A stretch of 64,000 nt of DNA, taken from contig MU385897.1 of NCBI GenBank assembly GCA_022497145.1, forward strand, positions 124,001-188,000, written 5' to 3'. The position numbers were made by a program, and so were the translations under genes. Source of the stretch: Rostrohypoxylon terebratum. Lineage: Eukaryota > Ascomycota > Sordariomycetes > Xylariales > Hypoxylaceae. Shown in pieces: positions 1 through 11,759 of the stretch. The notes under the pieces were generated by a model. It saw nothing but the letters and a program-made list of their open reading frames with translations, was not told the DNA's origin and searched no databases. How positions within the stretch are numbered: position 1 is the first letter of the stretch; every line of letters begins with the position of its first letter.

Positions 1-938
1 GGATGGAACGATCGTGAGCGTGACTGGAATCGGCAAGGTGAACCGTGTACGACGATCCGGCCTTTTCTTTTGTGATGTTTCGCCGGTGCTGTACGACGCG
101 TGTCTACTCAGACAGGTTAGATACTGGAATTGTACGGTCTCATCGGAAGTACGGCAAAGACTAGGCTTCCGATTGAAATATAAAAGTAAATGTTTTTGCA
201 ATTGATACAGTGAATTATCCGAGTGGCTGAAATTTGCTGTTGTGGCGCCAACGACAGATAAATAGAGCTATGAAAGCACAAGCTGTCGTCGAGAAGGTTG
301 ACGATGAGGACAACAATACCACGATCAATACATAGCTAGATACTACCCATCGAACTACCCAGACAACAGGTAGATAAGTAGTCTTGCTATGAAGATATCT
401 ACGATCTGGGTGGCTTCCCTACAGCCTTAGAACCTTGGAAGTATCGGAAGGACCCGGACTTCTAAACCCCGGAACTCCAGGCCCCTACAAGATCGCATGG
501 ACGTCAAAGAGTCTCAAAAGTCTTAGTAGGTAGATGACCCAAGTAAGTGCCTACCTAGATAGTTACCTGACGTCACTGTATCTGCCGTGGTCAGGATAGT
601 CATTATCATATTTTTTTATATTAAGTTAGTCCTACCGGAAAGGGGACAGCCTCCAGTCACCGTTAGATGTGTACGAGGTACCTCATGATAACGCGATGGT
701 ATCGCGTTTAAAAACGTCAAGTATCATACAAAAGCTCAAACAAAACTCATGTGTAGGAGCTGATCAAATGCCCTGTGAATCCCATCATTATACAATCATG
801 TCGATGCGTAGCATTCCCTGTCTTGCTTCCCCGCGAGGCTCAAGCAATGCACCGGGCAGGTTGAGTCTGAAGAAACCGAACTTCCCATTATGTCCATCAT
901 TAGCTACGTATCATCATCACTTCATCTCACCAGCCCCT
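1..938. other. Spacer downstream of RNR1, no gene seen
   Basis: No open frame in this stretch has a recognisable domain or splice-linked partner. The first 200 bases stay open in one frame without an ATG at the front, so a last exon of a gene starting outside the window cannot be excluded. Short TACCTA/CCTAGA-type motifs occur around 490-570. The part next to the stop codon at 939 is presumably the RNR1 3' untranslated region. Confidence 0.5.
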
Positions 939-3860
939 TTAACCGCTGCACATAACACAAGCTTCTGGGTTCTCGATGCTGCCTGTATAATCGTTAGCAT
1001 AAGAAAATCTATTAGGTAGGAGTTCGCTTTAACTTACAAGCTAGGACAGCATCAGCGTAGATGTCATACTCACGCTCTTTGCTTTTGTCCTCCTTGTCTT
1101 CGTCCTGGTTGGCCTTTTGACCATCGAGAGCTGGCTCCGGAAGTTCTTCCTCCTTGACCTTCTCCGATGGCTCGGTGGCAAGGGCTTTAGGGCTCTCGCC
1201 CTCCTCAACATCCGCCTTGAAAGGCACGGCCTTGTTCGGTGAAACAGCTGGCCTAGTTACTGAAACAGGGGGAGGAGTAATACTAGGTGTCGGGATCCCG
1301 TTAGGACCCGACGCAGCGAGACTGTTGCTCGAGTCCTCTCGCTTGGCATACACCGGTCTGGCTAAGCTTGTAGAAGCAGAGGAGTTGTAGTTGCCTGGAG
1401 GCGCCCGCTTCTTCAAGCCGCCCGCCTTGGCCGCGTTCGAATCCGCGACTTTGAGGGCCTCTTGATCCACGGTGAACTGGATGGGCGCGGCGGCAGCTTG
1501 GGTACGGAGATAGTACATGCCAGTCTTCAGACCAAGCTTCCAACCTGTAAAATGCATGCTGGTGATTTTACCCATGGTGGGCTCTCTCATGTGGATGTTG
1601 AGCGACTGCGACTGGTCGATGAAAGCGCCACGGTCAGCAGCCATTTGGACAACAGTTCGCTGGGAGATCTCCCAGACGGTCTTATAGAGAGCCTTGATAT
1701 CGGCGGGGATGTTGGGGATATTCTGAATCGAACCGCCCTCGGCAATAATACGGTTCTTCATACCATCAGACCAGAGGCCCATGTCAACAAGGTCCTTCAG
1801 CAGCCACGGGTTCACAACTTGGAACTCGCCAGCAAGGACACGACGAGAGTAGATGTTCGAGGTGTAGGGCTCGAAGCACTCGTTATTTCCCAAAATCTGG
1901 GAGGTGCTAGCCGTGGGCATGGGCGCCACTAACAGACTGTTGCGTATGCCCGTCTGCTTGATCTTCTCCTTGAGACTAGTCCAGTCCCAAAGATCTGAGG
2001 GAGTGACGTTCCACATGTCGTATTGAAGGATACCCTGCGAGACAGGGGAGCCCTCATAGGTTGAGTAAGGACCTTCGACTTTGGCGATGTCCGAGGATGC
2101 GGTCAAAGCAGCGTGGTAGATTGTCTCGAAGATCTGCTTGTTCAATTGCCTAGCCTCCGGGGATTCGAAAGGCATACGTAGCGCCAAGAACGTATCGGCA
2201 AGACCTTGAACACCAAGACCGATGGGACGGTGTCGCATGTTGCTGTTGCGGGCTTCGGGAACGGGGTAGAAGTTGACGTCGATGATTCTGTTCAGGTTGT
2301 GAACGACCACTTGGACAACCTCGTGGAGCTTCTGGAAGTCGTAGTTGCCTTCGTTATAGTCAACGAACGACGGCAGAGCAAGAGATGCCAAGTTACAGAC
2401 AGCTACCTCATCAGGGGCCGAGTACTCGACAATCTCAGTGCACAAGTTAGAACTGCGAATGGTACCCAGGTTCTTCTGGTTGCTCTTGCGGTTGCAATGG
2501 TCCTTGTAGAGCATAAAGGGGTTACCAGTCTCAGTCTGGGCCTCGAGGATGGCATACCACAGTTTCTGAGCCTTGATCTTCTCTCGGCCGCGGCCTTCTG
2601 CCTCGTACTTCTCGTACAGGGCCTCGAACTCATCTCCGTAAACATCGGCTAGGCCAGGACACTCATTAGGACACATAAGAGTCCATTCACCGTTCTTCTC
2701 AACACGCTTCATGAAGAGATCAGGAATCCAGAGGGCCAAGAAGAGATCACGAGCGCGGACCTCTTCCTTGCCGTGATTCTTGCGGAGATCAAGGAACTCA
2801 AAAACATCCGAGTGCCAAGGTTCAAGATAGATGGCAAAAGCACCAGGCCTCTTGTTGCCACCCTGGTCGACGTATCTAGCAGTGTTATTGAAGACACGAA
2901 GCATGGGTACAATTCCATTCGAGGTACCGTTGGTGCCGGCAATGTATGAGCCAGTGGCACGGATGCGGTGAATGTTGAGACCAATACCACCAGCCATCTT
3001 GGAGATCATGGCACAAGTCTTGAGAGTGTCGTAGATACCCTCAATGCTGTCATCCTTCATGTCAACAAGGAAGCAGGATGATAGCTGTGCTTGAGGTGTT
3101 CCAGCGTTGAACAAGGTGGGAGAAGCATGCGTAAAGTATTTGCTTGACATTAAGTTATAGGTTTGAATAACCTTCTCAACGTCGTCGCCCCAGATACCAA
3201 CAGCCACACGCATGATCATGTGTTGTGGTCGCTCGACAATCTTCTCATTGAGCTTGAGTAGGTACGATCGCTCCAACGTCTTGAAGCCGAAGTATTGGTA
3301 GTTGAAGTCTCTGTCGTAGACGATGGCAGAGTCGAAATCCTCCTTATGTCTCATGACGCACTCATACGTTTCCTGAGAGATCATAGGCGAAGGTTTCCTG
3401 TTCTTGGGGTTGACATAGTGATAGAGGTCACTGATGACGGAAGACCATTGCTTCTTCGTCTGCTTGTGGAGGTTGGATACTGCGATACGTGCAGCAAGGA
3501 TAGCGTAGTCTGGGTGGGTAACAGTCATATATGCGGCGGTCTCGGCAGCCTGTGTGATAGTTGGTTAAAATGGGATCAAGTCTAATGGTCCGCTTGAGGT
3601 TTGGAAACTTACGAGATCGTCGAGCTGAACTGTGGTAACACCTCCATAGACACCAGAGATAACTTTCTGGGTAATGGCAACAGGGTCTACATGGTCCGTG
3701 TCTAGACCGTAACACAGCCTGGAGACACGAGCGGTGATTTTGTCGAATTGAACGCGCTCTTGGCGTCCATCTGTGAATGTATAAGTAAATATTTGACATG
3801 ACAGAGGACTGAGGGGATTGAGATGATTAAAGGATACATACCACGCTTCTTAACATACAT
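939..3860 (-). CDS. RNR1: Ribonucleoside-diphosphate reductase large (R1) subunit
   Basis: Class Ia ribonucleotide reductase R1 subunit, which reduces NDPs to dNDPs together with the small subunit and sets the dNTP supply for replication and repair. Four exons fit: 3860-3842, 3770-3613, 3549-1038 and 982-939, giving 910 residues, close to the usual eukaryotic length of 800-900. The N-terminus MYVKKRDGRQERVQFDKI is the ATP-cone start typical of the family. The barrel carries the active-site blocks NLCTEI, CNLASLAL and NNECFEPYTSNIYSRR. The 44-bp last exon restores the tail ...ACSIENPEACVMCSG, whose CVMC (residues 905-908) is the redox-active pair that re-reduces the active site. Reading through the donor at 1037 would lose that tail. 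A Pro/Glu/Lys-rich linker (about residues 815-890) precedes the tail, as in other fungi. Introns are 71, 63 and 55 bp. I am very sure of the identity and fairly sure of the exons. Confidence 0.97.
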
Positions 3861-5208
3861 CGTGAGGGTTGTGGGACAAGAGACGCAAGAGGCGGTAAAG
3901 AAAAAGTGAAGGTTAGGTGAAATCAAACAAGGTTGAGCTGATTAGAAGATTTAATATGTAAAAGGCACAATCGTCTGTATGCAAGTAACATGCAGATCTA
4001 ATGTATGATGTGATGTGGTGGCCCGTTCCCAATGCCAATGTTGAGATCGTGGTTGATGAACGGAAGATGTTTAGGAGGAAGAGACTTGAGCACGGTGGAT
4101 TCTTATGTAGAAACGCGTTCCTGCTAAATCGATAATTAGTGGCGCGTCTCTTAGCCAACCTGCCAACTTAGCGCGTAAAGAAAAAACACTGACAGCCCGA
4201 AATGGATCTATGAATCCCTCTCGGAATAATTAAACTTTGCTGCTCAACGGCGAGTGGACCTTCCCGGACTGTCGCCAGCTGAACTCACTTGGAAATCGAT
4301 ACCTAATCAGCAAGCGTCGTGGCCTGCAGGTGTTAAATGCCAACTGGACATGCCCTTGCTAAACCGTAGCTGCCTGTGCTACAAAACCACTTAACGCGCC
4401 AAGGGAGAGACGCGGCTTGGCGGGGTCTTGTCTCAAACGAGGCTGATGGCGGAGATCCAAAACTGATTGTTCAATTTACGGTTTTTATTTTGTTCTCCTT
4501 TTCAACATAAAACTCTCGTCTCTACAGTATGTTGTTACAATATGCTACTCTATAGAAATCGATATTCTCATCAATGATTTGTGTATTTCAGCATCTTGTT
4601 GTGTATCTCTGTTGATATTTTGTCTTAAGTGGTTGCATGTGAAGGTATTGTTTCCATTTAAACCCCTGCTCATGCATTTGCCCCGCATAAAAATAAGTTT
4701 TCAAGGTTTGTCATCCTTGCTATGTACCTAAGTACACTTTACTTCTCCATTCATAATTTCATATACCTAAAAATCGGGATACTATCTAAAATGTCATTGA
4801 AGAATAGATACTACCTAGTCCTATGCTTACAGAATTGGAGTGTGATAGAGAATAGAGAAATCCATAGATTAATTGGCTGAGATATGTAAATCCTCTAAAT
4901 TACGACTTGTCGCGTCTGTGTGACTTGGAAACGCAAGCCCCTGTCATCTATGACCCCACGAAAGCACGTGCCAGAAAGGCTAAACTTAATCGGAGATTTC
5001 GGTACATCTCAGATGTACTTTTGATAATCTCATCAGCCCTGCCAATTCAGAATTTGCAAGACAGGAAGGATGACTCTTCAAGGTGACTCATAAATCCCTA
5101 TCCATGCGATGAACATTATTAGATTAGATTTGTAGGTTTACTATATGACCAAGAATTCTATATAAGTTCCGCCGAAGAATGAGGCCTCACTGAGATACGG
5201 AATTTTTT
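3861..5208. other. Divergent promoter region between RNR1 and the TatD gene
   Basis: This 1.35-kb spacer separates two genes transcribed away from each other. The RNR1-proximal half is GC-richer and holds the MluI-box-like sites listed separately. The TatD-proximal half (about 4480-5200) is AT-rich and has no coding signal that I can see. Confidence 0.6.
4113..4400. promoter_or_regulatory. Cluster of MCB/E2F-like sites upstream of RNR1
   Basis: A perfect MluI cell-cycle box ACGCGT lies at 4113-4118, about 250 bp upstream of the RNR1 start codon. Related GC-core sites follow: TGGCGCGTC at 4140-4148, GCGCGT at 4171-4176 and ACGCGCC at 4394-4400 (GGCGCGT on the other strand). In budding and fission yeast, MBF/DSC1 binds such boxes to switch on RNR1/cdc22 at G1/S. 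The sites are seen directly; use by a fungal MBF is inferred. Confidence 0.45.
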
Positions 5209-6744
5209 ATGTTTATACGGAACTCACTCATCCTCCAGCTTACACGCTATAGCGTGAAGAGTTCGTCAATCATAACTCAATCTCAAAGGGTATTCTCTTC
5301 AATATCTTCAATATCTAGGATGCCTTCCGACCCACCAACCTCTACCTCGGCGTATGAGCCAAGGTATATCGATGTAAGTCATGGTATTGGTGGATTTGAT
5401 GATCCCGAGCTCTCATCTGAAATATAAGTTTCATAGCCACTCTCTCATTTCTCCTGAATACATCTCATCCCAAACCCACTCAGTTTTTATCTCAATTCGT
5501 CTGCTTACTCTTTATTCCAGATCGGCATCAACCTTGCAGACCCAATATTCAGAGGTCAATATCATGGCACCCAACGACATCCCGATGACCTGAACGCTGT
5601 CGTCTCGAGAGCCCGTGAGGTCGGTTGCCATAAACTCATCATTACCGGATCAGATTTCATAAGTTCTCGGCACGCCCTTGAGATAGCCAAAGAATATCGT
5701 GCGTATGATAGTCCTTGGATAGCGCCGGAGCAAGCTAACTCGGCCTAAGCTGGTACCGTATATACAACTGCCGGCATCCACCCCTGCTGCAGCGCCATAT
5801 TCAGCACAACCCACTCGCACATCGACACCAACGGTCACACGATGCCCTGCGATGCAGACCCCTCCCAGCCCATCTCCGAAGACCACGAGCCCGACGTAGC
5901 CCGCACCTCAACCATCATCGCCGAGCTGCGGGGCCTCATCGACGAAGCGCGGAGCAGTAGCAGCGTAGGGTCTAGCTCACTCGTCGCTTTTGGCGAGATC
6001 GGGCTAGATTACGACCGTCTGCACTACTGCTCCCGCAAAATCCAACTACACTCCTTCGCCGCGCAGCTGGACCTCGCTGCCTCCCTTCAACCTCAGCTAC
6101 CGCTGTTTCTGCATTCACGCGCGGCACATGCAGATTTCGTGCAACTCCTCAAAGACAAGTTTGGACCGAAGCTCGAGAGGCTTGAGCGCGGGGCTGTAGT
6201 CCATAGTTTCACGGGGACGGCGGAGGAGATGCGGGAATTGATGGATCTAGGGTTGCATATCGGGACGAACGGGTGTAGTTTCAAGACGGCGGAGAATTGC
6301 GCCGTGGTGAAGGAGATTCATCTCGATCGGTTGATGTTGGAGACGGATGGTCCGTGGTGCGAGGTTCGGCCTAGTCATGAGGGGTGGAAATATTTGATAG
6401 AGCCCCCGAAGCCGGTAGAGCCAACGGGGCCGGATGCAGATCCAACCCCGAAGGATACGGAGGTCGTTGCTGATGGCAATCCGTCGGAACCAGGCAAGCA
6501 ACCCCCCAAGCCTAAACAGCAACCTAAGAAACAGCCGAAAAAGAAGGAACCAGAAGTGCCGGAGCGGTGGAAGGTCGTCAAGAAGGAGAAGTGGGTCGAA
6601 GGCGCGATGATCAAGGGTCGCAATGAGCCATGCATGATCGAGCGGGTGGGGAAGATCGTTGCCGGCATCAAGGGCGTTACCGTAGAAGAGGTTTGCGAAG
6701 CAGCTTGGCGGAATACGACGAAGGTGTTTCCAGTAGACGAATAG
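5209..6744 (+). CDS. TatD-family metal-dependent hydrolase (TATDN1-like)
   Basis: TatD-type (beta/alpha)8-barrel hydrolase, a family of metal-dependent 3'-5' DNases linked to DNA repair and apoptotic DNA degradation. Exons 5209-5373, 5521-5698 and 5750-6744 join in frame to 445 residues. Family blocks in order: YIDIGINLADPIFRG, KLIITGSD, TTAGIHPC, the glutamate block AFGEIGLDYDR, LPLFLHSR with a metal His, VVHSFTG and the terminal LMLETDGPWCE. As in the eukaryotic TATDN1 branch, the bacterial N-terminal HxH is replaced by GIN. Residues 1-37 hold no acidic residue and many Ser, Arg and hydrophobic residues, which suggests a mitochondrial presequence; Met38 (5320) is the alternative start and would give the core enzyme. 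A Pro/Lys-rich low-complexity insert of about 50 residues (roughly 6405-6560) sits near the C-terminus. The first intron is 147 bp, the second 51 bp. Confidence 0.9.
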
Positions 6745-6991
6745 ACACTAGGCATACGATACCTAATTCATAGCATAGCCTGATGGAAATGAATAGACAA
6801 GTTCTTGGAGCCACCGTTGGAGCCACGGCTAATTTCTTTCGTATGCGTTCGGGAACGAACATATCATTGGGGTATAAAAACCTATCCGACCATGAGATCT
6901 TTTCCGCGAAAACGCCGAACACCATGCATGCTATGACCTGCTGATATGGCCATGGTGGAAACACACTTGAAGAATTTACACGAGGGTTAGT

Positions 6992-8605
6992 TCAGACTCC
7001 CGAGCCTCTGAAGCCTCTTATCCTCCCATCCCGTACCGCTCCAATCGTGACTCCTTCCTCGCCTGTCAGCCACCCAGGCATCTTCCCGCCGTCCACGATG
7101 CCTGCCTCGACCAATTGCCGTACGCCAGCGAAGACATGCGAGCCATGGAGCGATATCCTGACTTGTGGAGACCAGCCTCGATCTCCTTCCTTGTTTCTTC
7201 CTTTTCCACCACCATCCGCGTCCTCCAAGTCTTGCGAGATACTCATATCAAGCATGCTCTGCCGACCCTTGGACTTGCGTCTCGATGCCGCTGTCGAATC
7301 ATCCTCGTCTTCGTCTTCATCGTCACTGGCGATATCAGCCGGAAACGGATCTTGGATCAACACATCCAACCTCTCTACCCCCTTCCCATCATCGACCCTT
7401 GCCGCATTTCCAAACCTAGCCTGCGCAGCAATCCTCGCGAGCTTGACCTGTCTCTCATCTTCCTCCTCGCCTGATTCACGTATCACTCTTCTCCTCTTGG
7501 CCGCCCTATCCCCATCCCCCTCGGTATCGAAACTCGACGCATCCGAAAGCGGAGGCGTAGGCAGCAGAGTCTGAAGCGGGCTATCTGCCTTAATATCTGC
7601 CGTCGCGGTACCTGCATACACGCACCAACCGCCAGCTGCCGCGTTCGTGCGTCCTGCGCCCTTGTGTACGAGCATTGCGTTCAAATTCTTGGTCGAGAAA
7701 TTCGTTGACTTGAGTGCGTATCGTTCACGTGGGCGCGACAGGGCTTTTGGTATGCCCTCGACGATAAGAGCGCGCAAGCTCTTCGCCTCGCCGGCGGCAC
7801 TAGCGGCTGCACTGGAACCGGAGGCAGTCTTCGTAATATAGATGTGCGGCGAGGCATCCGGAAAAGCGACGTATATGGTGCGCGAGGCGTCGAAGCTTGT
7901 CGTGGCATTGGAAGCGCCGGGCCCGGTGGCATTATTGGGACGGCCTCGGTTGCGTGTAGATACAGCCAGGTCTGTGTTGTATGGGGAGTCGATGACGAAG
8001 ATGCGGAGGAGTAGGAGCGGCATGCCTTTAGGGCGGTCGAAGTTATAGTGCGCCTTTACGTCGGGGAGCACCTCGCCTTGCAGGTTTTGCAGGAAGGTTG
8101 AGGGATGGAAGCGCGGGACGGTAAGGGATTCCTTGTCGGGTCTCTCTGGGCCTTCGGCGTCGTCCTCGTGGTCGGGTGTCTTGAGAAGCTGGATCCGATA
8201 GGCAGTCCACTTCAGGCTTCCTGGGTGGTCATATAAGTACTGCAAATCGGCCATGGCAAGTTGGTAGAGACTGAGTCCGTAACGCCAGTCGCCTTCCAAT
8301 ATACGGTCGACTACCTCACGACGCCCGCCCTTGCGCGCTTGCATGGTCTCGTACAGGTCTCGCAGCTCTAGCAGGGAGTGCGCTGGTGGGTAAAAGTCAT
8401 CCTCGTCTTCATCTTCGGGAACATCTGGGCGGAGAAGAAGCGGCGGACATAGCGACTGATTGCGTTCATCTAACCAGTCTAAGACTAAAGAGAGGAGGGA
8501 GGGTCGCGAAAGGCGGTTGAGAGTTTTGATGACGGTATTATTCGCGGGATCGACTCGTAATGATGAGGAGAGACGAGCTGTCGTGGGTAAAGACAATCGC
8601 GCCAT
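6992..8605 (-). CDS. CHL4: Kinetochore protein Chl4/Mis15 (CENP-N family)
   Basis: Inner-kinetochore subunit of the constitutive centromere-associated network; in yeast Chl4 pairs with Iml3 to bind centromeric chromatin. One exon of 537 residues, starting at the ATG at 8605 (MARLSLPTTARL); the longer frame upstream begins only with GTG. Family signature at the N-terminus: VIKTLNRLSRPSLLSLVLDW at about 25-44, then a helical region ending in WRYGLSLYQLAMADLQYL. The C-terminal beta block reads VRISLHGSHVFAGVRQLVEA followed by MPGWLTGEEGVTIG, as in fungal CENP-N proteins. A disordered acidic stretch (DDEDEDEDD) lies about residue 430. The gene converges on the TatD gene with 247 bp between stop codons. 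Confidence 0.87.
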   Translation of the reverse strand: MARLSLPTTARLSSSLRVDPANNTVIKTLNRLSRPSLLSLVLDWLDERNQSLCPPLLLRPDVPEDEDEDDFYPPAHSLLELRDLYETMQARKGGRREVVDRILEGDWRYGLSLYQLAMADLQYLYDHPGSLKWTAYRIQLLKTPDHEDDAEGPERPDKESLTVPRFHPSTFLQNLQGEVLPDVKAHYNFDRPKGMPLLLLRIFVIDSPYNTDLAVSTRNRGRPNNATGPGASNATTSFDASRTIYVAFPDASPHIYITKTASGSSAAASAAGEAKSLRALIVEGIPKALSRPRERYALKSTNFSTKNLNAMLVHKGAGRTNAAAGGWCVYAGTATADIKADSPLQTLLPTPPLSDASSFDTEGDGDRAAKRRRVIRESGEEEDERQVKLARIAAQARFGNAARVDDGKGVERLDVLIQDPFPADIASDDEDEDEDDSTAASRRKSKGRQSMLDMSISQDLEDADGGGKGRNKEGDRGWSPQVRISLHGSHVFAGVRQLVEAGIVDGGKMPGWLTGEEGVTIGAVRDGRIRGFRGSGV

Positions 8606-11600
8606 AGCTGCGCGTGTCTTGATAAGGAGTATCACCTTGCTCTTTTTTAATCGAAGGTTACAAGTATGCGATTATAGAATCTTGAAATTGACATCCATGG
8701 ATGTGGAGGCGTGATTGGATAGTTTGGATGGTTCCGAGGTTGTATCCAATGGATTAGTTGAAAATCGAAAATCGAAAATCGAGGTGGGACACGCGACGCG
8801 TCTCGGATTTGGGTATCGTCAAAAAAATAGTTGACGGGCTTTTTGTTAAGCTACATAACAGAAAAATTAGTTATACCACGACGTTTATACGCATGTGTGT
8901 AACGACACTATAACCAATCATTTTCAATCGATCAATTGAAAATGATGTTATTTTCTATATATTTCAAGGTAAAGTTCAAGTCAAGAGTCTTCAAGGTTAT
9001 GACTGAAATTAGGGTTGATATTGACAGCTGAAAAGCACTGCTTCAGGTGGTTGCCAATTGGCTGCGATGATTACATCATCGCTCTATCGATAAGCATCTC
9101 TCTTCAACGCGGGCCTGGGCCTTCCACAACGCCGGTGCCCACTTTATCCATAATCCACGTGGGCGGTCTTGGAATGTACCTATTATGTAAGACAGTCCTT
9201 GCAAAATTTACCTGGATTCCTGGAACATCTCGGCGGATAAGTATAAGAATATTGATATATGATACCCTTACGCATATACATACCTACCTACTGCGCCATG
9301 GGGTCTTGTACCGTACGAGATGAGGAATTTCAACTTCCGATTGAGGAAATCCGCACAGTTCCAAGGCGCAATTTAGGACTTCCGCGGCAAAGCGTCGGTG
9401 GTACGGGATTATGTACTTGTCGGGAAGATGCCGAAGACCCGAGCGCTTTAGATTCAATGATGTGCTCTACGGTTTACCTGCGCTACCTCCCAGGGCTGTG
9501 CGACCTGGCTACCCGAGAACTTTGAAGGAGCCATCGGGTGAGCCGAGAAAATACATCTAATGCTGCATAGGACCATAGGTACCTACCAGGTAAACCCCAC
9601 GTCTCGCACGTTACCCGATAACGGGCGAGGTGCTATTAGTATAATAGTACGGGGATTGTAGTATGTACATATTAGTACCAGGTTTGTACTTGAGTCTTGG
9701 CGATAAATCGCGGGATGGATGCATTCGGATTTCCTGGGAGTCTGGGACCAATGGCTAAGCGCGTAACACAGCAGAGCAAGCAACACATGCATCTACGGTT
9801 GGTCTTAATGGGTGTTCCGTGTGTTGTGTATCTGCACCGTAGGTCGGTCCCTGGTAGATCATTCGGCAAGAGTGCTTCGAAATTCTACGATTATGCACTT
9901 GGTTAGAGACAAGCCGTTATTGGTGTTATATCGAAGAACTATTGTTGCGAACCATATAGTCACGCTCAAGTATTCTGCTATTAATGAGTACACACGTATA
10001 ATACCCTTTGTTCCACGAGAAGGAACGCTGACAATGGAGGATAATCGTAACCTCGGACAGTTGACGTCAAGATCAAGATCAAGATCATTTTCAGATCACA
10101 CCATCATAGACCTGTCGATCCTGACTCGTCACCAGATTAGGGATTAGGGTAGTGAAAGGGTAAGGACGGCGAGCCCAGCCTCACTGCCTCAGCTTTACTA
10201 TAGCAAGAATTGCCTACTTCGTACAGGGGATACCTACATAGGTCCTAAGTCCTACCTAATTACTTGATAGTATCGTGAAATAAAAATCATACAATGCAGC
10301 AACGCGGAATCTGAACGATTAGTTTGATCGCCTTGGCGTCCTTTAGTCCTTTCCCCCTCATTGGTTTGAAAACGTGATTTCTAAGCAGGAGAGTAACTCT
10401 ACTGGGTGGTCATTCCCCAACCGCGCAGCTACATTGCAGCTAGCCATGCATCCTATGTCCCTAAGATGGACATTAGGGACTTAAGACTAAATGCGCGACG
10501 AGGCGAACGGAATATGCTATCGGGAAGCAGATTCCCGTCAACGTAGTTCGAGTTCTCGATGTATTTTTAACTGTATGTACCTAGTGTAGACATTTTGAAT
10601 CGTAATATGGATGTATTGTTGAAAAAAGACATGCGAGAGAAACCTAGGATACATAGGATAATCAGGGTCCAAACAGTTCGTTCCAGACAAGCAGATACTA
10701 CCTAGTAGAATTGATAGTGGGGGTTTTGGTATAAATACACTGTAAATACACGCGGGCGTAGTGGGTGATGTGGGAAGTCTAGAAGATTTCAACTGCCTCT
10801 AATTGGCTCCATTCCATTTTCTTGACTAATAGCTCACTTAGCCCATTTAGCCCACCCCTTCTAAATTCGCCGCGGGCAATATACTCGGTTGGGAACGCGT
10901 ATGTACTATGTACTGTACATCCATGTATCCATGTATGCGTGTACATTTATACACCCATTCTACGAACATTGAATAATACCCAAACTGTTCAATTGATGGA
11001 ACCATCTGTCATCTCATGTGCTGCAACTTCCAAGGGTCCGAATCAGATAATAACCAATCCATACTCCTTCCTAAATCTTCGACTTCTCCAACACTCCCGA
11101 GTCATCAGTAATGAATGCATTGCATTGACTGAAGCAACTTCGCCAAAATGTTATGTTTGAAGGTCACGGGTGTATGGTACTGACTAAGATTATACTTATA
11201 CTAAGTTATACAGAAAGCTTCTAAGGACTAAGGTTGAGGAAAGAGGGGCTAGAGGGGCTCCTCCCCTGGGCTTTCTAATTTTTTTTTTTCACTCTTTCCC
11301 CTAGGATTTGTATTCCTTAAACGTCAACCGAGCGTCAGCACCTGGCTAAAGGACCCATAGAGCCATCGGTCAAAATCGGCCGTATGTGGCGGCGACTACC
11401 TACCTCATAGTACGAAGCAAACTTGGCTTTTGTCCGGTCGTTTCTCTTTGACCCACCTTCAACTTTGTACCACTTTTTGGATCTGGTAAATTCTACCGTC
11501 TCGCCATCTTTCTTCTAGTCAATTTCTTCTCTGCCACATACTCATACACATACACATACATCACAAATCTGTCACCAGCGAAATTCAACAAAGGGTTTGA

Positions 11601-11759
11601 CGGATCGAATCGTCACATACCATAAACAAAGTACACAACCATATCGGAATTTGTTAGTGAGAGGTTGGCAAATATCAAATATATCGATTCGAGTCTACCG
11701 CATACCCGTTTCCAAAGTCCTCGAGGGGCCAGACCGAAAAAGAAGACATCGAAGAAAAG
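8606..11759. other. 3.2-kb spacer between CHL4 and the bZIP gene
   Basis: No frame here shows a recognisable protein. The short open frames are composition-driven, and several lack an ATG. Visible features are a GAAAATC triplet repeat at about 8759-8781, a 12-bp-arm inverted repeat at 8917-8946, an AGATCA repeat near 10068-10090, and a pyrimidine-rich T-tract around 11277-11300 that probably belongs to the bZIP promoter or 5' leader. Confidence 0.5.
8917..8946. repeat. Perfect inverted repeat (12-bp arms, 6-bp loop)
   Basis: The arm ATCATTTTCAAT is mirrored by ATTGAAAATGAT around the spacer CGATCA. It lies 310 bp upstream of the CHL4 start codon in AT-rich sequence. No function can be assigned. 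Confidence 0.6.

Noticed and set aside
1154..2652. Long plus-strand open frames opposite RNR1
   Set aside because: They are antisense shadows of the RNR1 coding sequence, driven by its codon bias.
8606..8635. 10-residue extension of Chl4
   Set aside because: It starts with GTG; MARLS at 8605 is the first ATG and fits the family.
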